From assembly GCF_002909235.1 (NCBI RefSeq), contig NZ_PHQQ01000004.1:62001-126000 (forward strand): a DNA stretch of 64,000 bases, written 5' to 3'. The notes under the pieces were generated by a model. That model was not told the DNA's origin and did not search any database. It saw only the letters and a program-made list of their open reading frames with translations. The DNA comes from Arenibacter catalasegens. GTDB lineage: Bacteria > Bacteroidota > Bacteroidia > Flavobacteriales > Flavobacteriaceae. Positions 62,471 through 64,000 of this stretch are shown piece by piece. Both the position numbers and the translations under genes were made by a program. Position 1 is the stretch's first letter. Each line of letters starts with the position of its first letter.

Positions 62471-64000
62471 CTAGCGTAATATTGAGGCTTCGCCGGTTTT
62501 GGTTATTTGTTTATTGTCTTTGGTGGTTCCTACAAATAAATATCGGAAAGACTTATTTTTATAGGGTTTACCAGAACTGTAATTACCGTTCCATCCCCAA
62601 TTTACGGGCATACCGTCGTAGTCATGGGCTACACTATATATTAAGGCCCCCCACATATCATAAATTTGAAAGGTAAATGAGGCCATTCCAGTGAATTCTC
62701 CCTGGAAATAATCATTTATACCATCAGCATTCGCTGAGAAAACATTAGGGAACATTACATCATAACCGTTACCAATCTGTAGGCTTTGTTCTACGGTTTT
62801 GCTACAACCCTGTTCATTAAATAACGTTAGCGTTGTAATGAAAATACCCGGGTAGCTATAGTTATGCGTAGTCATAATTCCGTCATTAACAGGGTCTACG
62901 TTTACAATTGGGCTTCCATCTCCAAAATCCCATGAAGCATTGCCATAACCCGGCTCACTATTTATACTGAATCGAATCTCTTCCTTGGCCATTAGTAGAC
63001 CTGTTATTTCATACTCGTCCGAGGTATAGCTGAATATTGGATCTGTGACACCAGAACTAATTGGCATCGTTATTCCACACCCTTGATCATTGACCACGTT
63101 TAACGAAGCGTCTGCCAATGGATTTCCAATTTGTACGGTATAGGTATTTGTACCTGTTTTAACAGAAGGTGCAAGTGCATTTTCATAATAAAAGCTAAGA
63201 TCGCCCGGCTGGCTATTAAAGACCGAAACCGAAATACTGCCAGGATTACCCAAGCATAGGGATTCATCCAAATATGGTCCATCAAGAAGTTGCAATGATT
63301 GCGTTTTGTTAATCGTGATAATTTCTCGATAATAGTAAGCTGGATCCGCATTGGAACAGCCGTTTATATTACTTGTAACGGTCAGCCTCAATCTACCTTC
63401 TTCCAAGCCACTCAACTGGGTTATGTTTTGACCGAAAGGAGTAAACACTGGATCGGGATTGTTAGCTGTACCAGCCGTTTCTTTTTCCCAAGTAATGGTA
63501 TATGGTCTTAGACCACCACTTACTGCAATGGAAATAGCACCATCATTGGTAGCTCCACAACTTACAGGAGTTATTGTATTGTTTACAACAATCGGAGTAT
63601 AGGTGGTATTAAAGATAAATTCTATTTCCTGAGAGGAACAGTCATTACTGTCGGTAATGGTTAACCAATAAGAGCCTGCAACGGCATCAAAACTGGTGAT
63701 GTCCTGGGCCACAAAATTGTTAGGACCTCTCCAATCGTAAAAATAATACGGGTTGTTACTCCCATCCACAAAAGGTTTTCCTCCTGAAATCAAATTGGTA
63801 TTCAAGCTGAATGCGTAATTAACTTCACAAGAAGGAATGGTATAAGATTTGGAACCGGTATAATCCATAGGCTCATAACTCTCCATGGTAAACGTTTGTA
63901 CCACGCATTGGTTGGTATCGGTTACCTCAATTACATGACTGTTGTTGGAAAGAGCGCTAATCGTGGTTTGCGAACTACTGAAGATAACAGGAGTTCCACT
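62471..64000 (-). CDS. Large secreted protein with gliding-motility-associated C-terminal domain (partial)
   Basis: The frame is open through the right edge of the window, so only the C-terminal 509 residues are seen. They contain SprB-type repeats (EVTDTNQCVV, YWLTITDSNDC, DGAISIAVSGGLRPYTITW), a PKD-like domain (WDFGDGSPIVNVDP...HNYSYPGIF) and, at the end, the type B sorting domain of type IX secretion (FPNVFSANADGINDYF, QIYDMWGALIY). The product is an exported, surface-attached or secreted adhesin-like protein. It is followed 2 bp later by the PorP/SprF gene. Confidence 0.92.
   Translation of the reverse strand, partial: SGTPVIFSSSQTTISALSNNSHVIEVTDTNQCVVQTFTMESYEPMDYTGSKSYTIPSCEVNYAFSLNTNLISGGKPFVDGSNNPYYFYDWRGPNNFVAQDITSFDAVAGSYWLTITDSNDCSSQEIEFIFNTTYTPIVVNNTITPVSCGATNDGAISIAVSGGLRPYTITWEKETAGTANNPDPVFTPFGQNITQLSGLEEGRLRLTVTSNINGCSNADPAYYYREIITINKTQSLQLLDGPYLDESLCLGNPGSISVSVFNSQPGDLSFYYENALAPSVKTGTNTYTVQIGNPLADASLNVVNDQGCGITMPISSGVTDPIFSYTSDEYEITGLLMAKEEIRFSINSEPGYGNASWDFGDGSPIVNVDPVNDGIMTTHNYSYPGIFITTLTLFNEQGCSKTVEQSLQIGNGYDVMFPNVFSANADGINDYFQGEFTGMASFTFQIYDMWGALIYSVAHDYDGMPVNWGWNGNYSSGKPYKNKSFRYLFVGTTKDNKQITKTGEASILR

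Noticed and set aside
1-64000. Mobile elements, tRNA genes or CRISPR arrays
   Set aside because: No transposase or integrase protein, no tRNA-like cloverleaf and no regularly spaced repeats were recognised.

Overview
The window comes from a marine member of the Bacteroidota, most likely a flavobacterium. Supporting signs are two SusC/SusD pairs, a FecI/FecR cell-surface signalling system, many lipoprotein signal peptides, a gliding-motility-associated (type IX secretion, type B) sorting domain, a PorP/SprF protein, Bacteroidota promoter signals (TAnnTTTG) and AT-rich intergenic DNA. I see no transposase, tRNA, rRNA or CRISPR array.

About 1-56,100 is one very large polysaccharide utilisation locus, almost all on the minus strand. 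From right to left it holds: a second SusC/SusD pair (51.5-56.1 kb); two secreted endonuclease/exonuclease/phosphatase-fold enzymes; an isochorismatase-ThuA fusion, an exported Gfo/Idh/MocA oxidoreductase, an NRAMP-like transporter and an aldo/keto reductase (43.7-49.3 kb); a propeller-fold glycosidase-like lipoprotein; a plus-strand ECF sigma factor beside a minus-strand FecR anti-sigma factor; the first SusC/SusD pair, whose SusC carries the STN signalling domain; then a 34-kb run of enzymes. That run contains ten type S1 sulfatases, all with a cysteine in the C-x-P-[ST]-R maturation motif, plus GH97, GH92 and GH28-like enzymes, a heparinase II/III-like lyase, a beta-propeller protein that may be a lyase, a PhoD-like phosphoesterase, an exported enolase-superfamily enzyme, a DUF1080 protein and a dehydrogenase-cytochrome c fusion. 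The target is inferred to be a heavily sulfated, uronic-acid-containing marine glycan; the sequence does not identify it. No sulfatase-maturing enzyme is present, so activation must be encoded elsewhere.

The 1.7-kb gap at 56.1-57.8 kb is the most unusual part. It contains a LacI-type palindrome in front of the second susC, a predicted ~75-nt small RNA with its own promoter element and a strong intrinsic terminator, a 38-bp nearly perfect palindrome, a degraded copy of a porP 3' end, and a GC-rich hairpin repeat. The small RNA carries 17 nt perfectly complementary to the mRNA leader of the first susC, just upstream of its start codon. This suggests post-transcriptional control linking the two SusCD systems.

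At 57.8-61.4 kb a plus-strand group encodes a PVC-type dehydrogenase without a cytochrome domain, a HiPIP-like iron-sulfur protein and an exported amidohydrolase. It lies between two copies of the porP 3' end. The right edge (61.5-64 kb) is a gliding/adhesin pair: PorP/SprF and the end of a large type IX-secreted protein that runs off the window. The left edge cuts the N-terminus of another lipoprotein.
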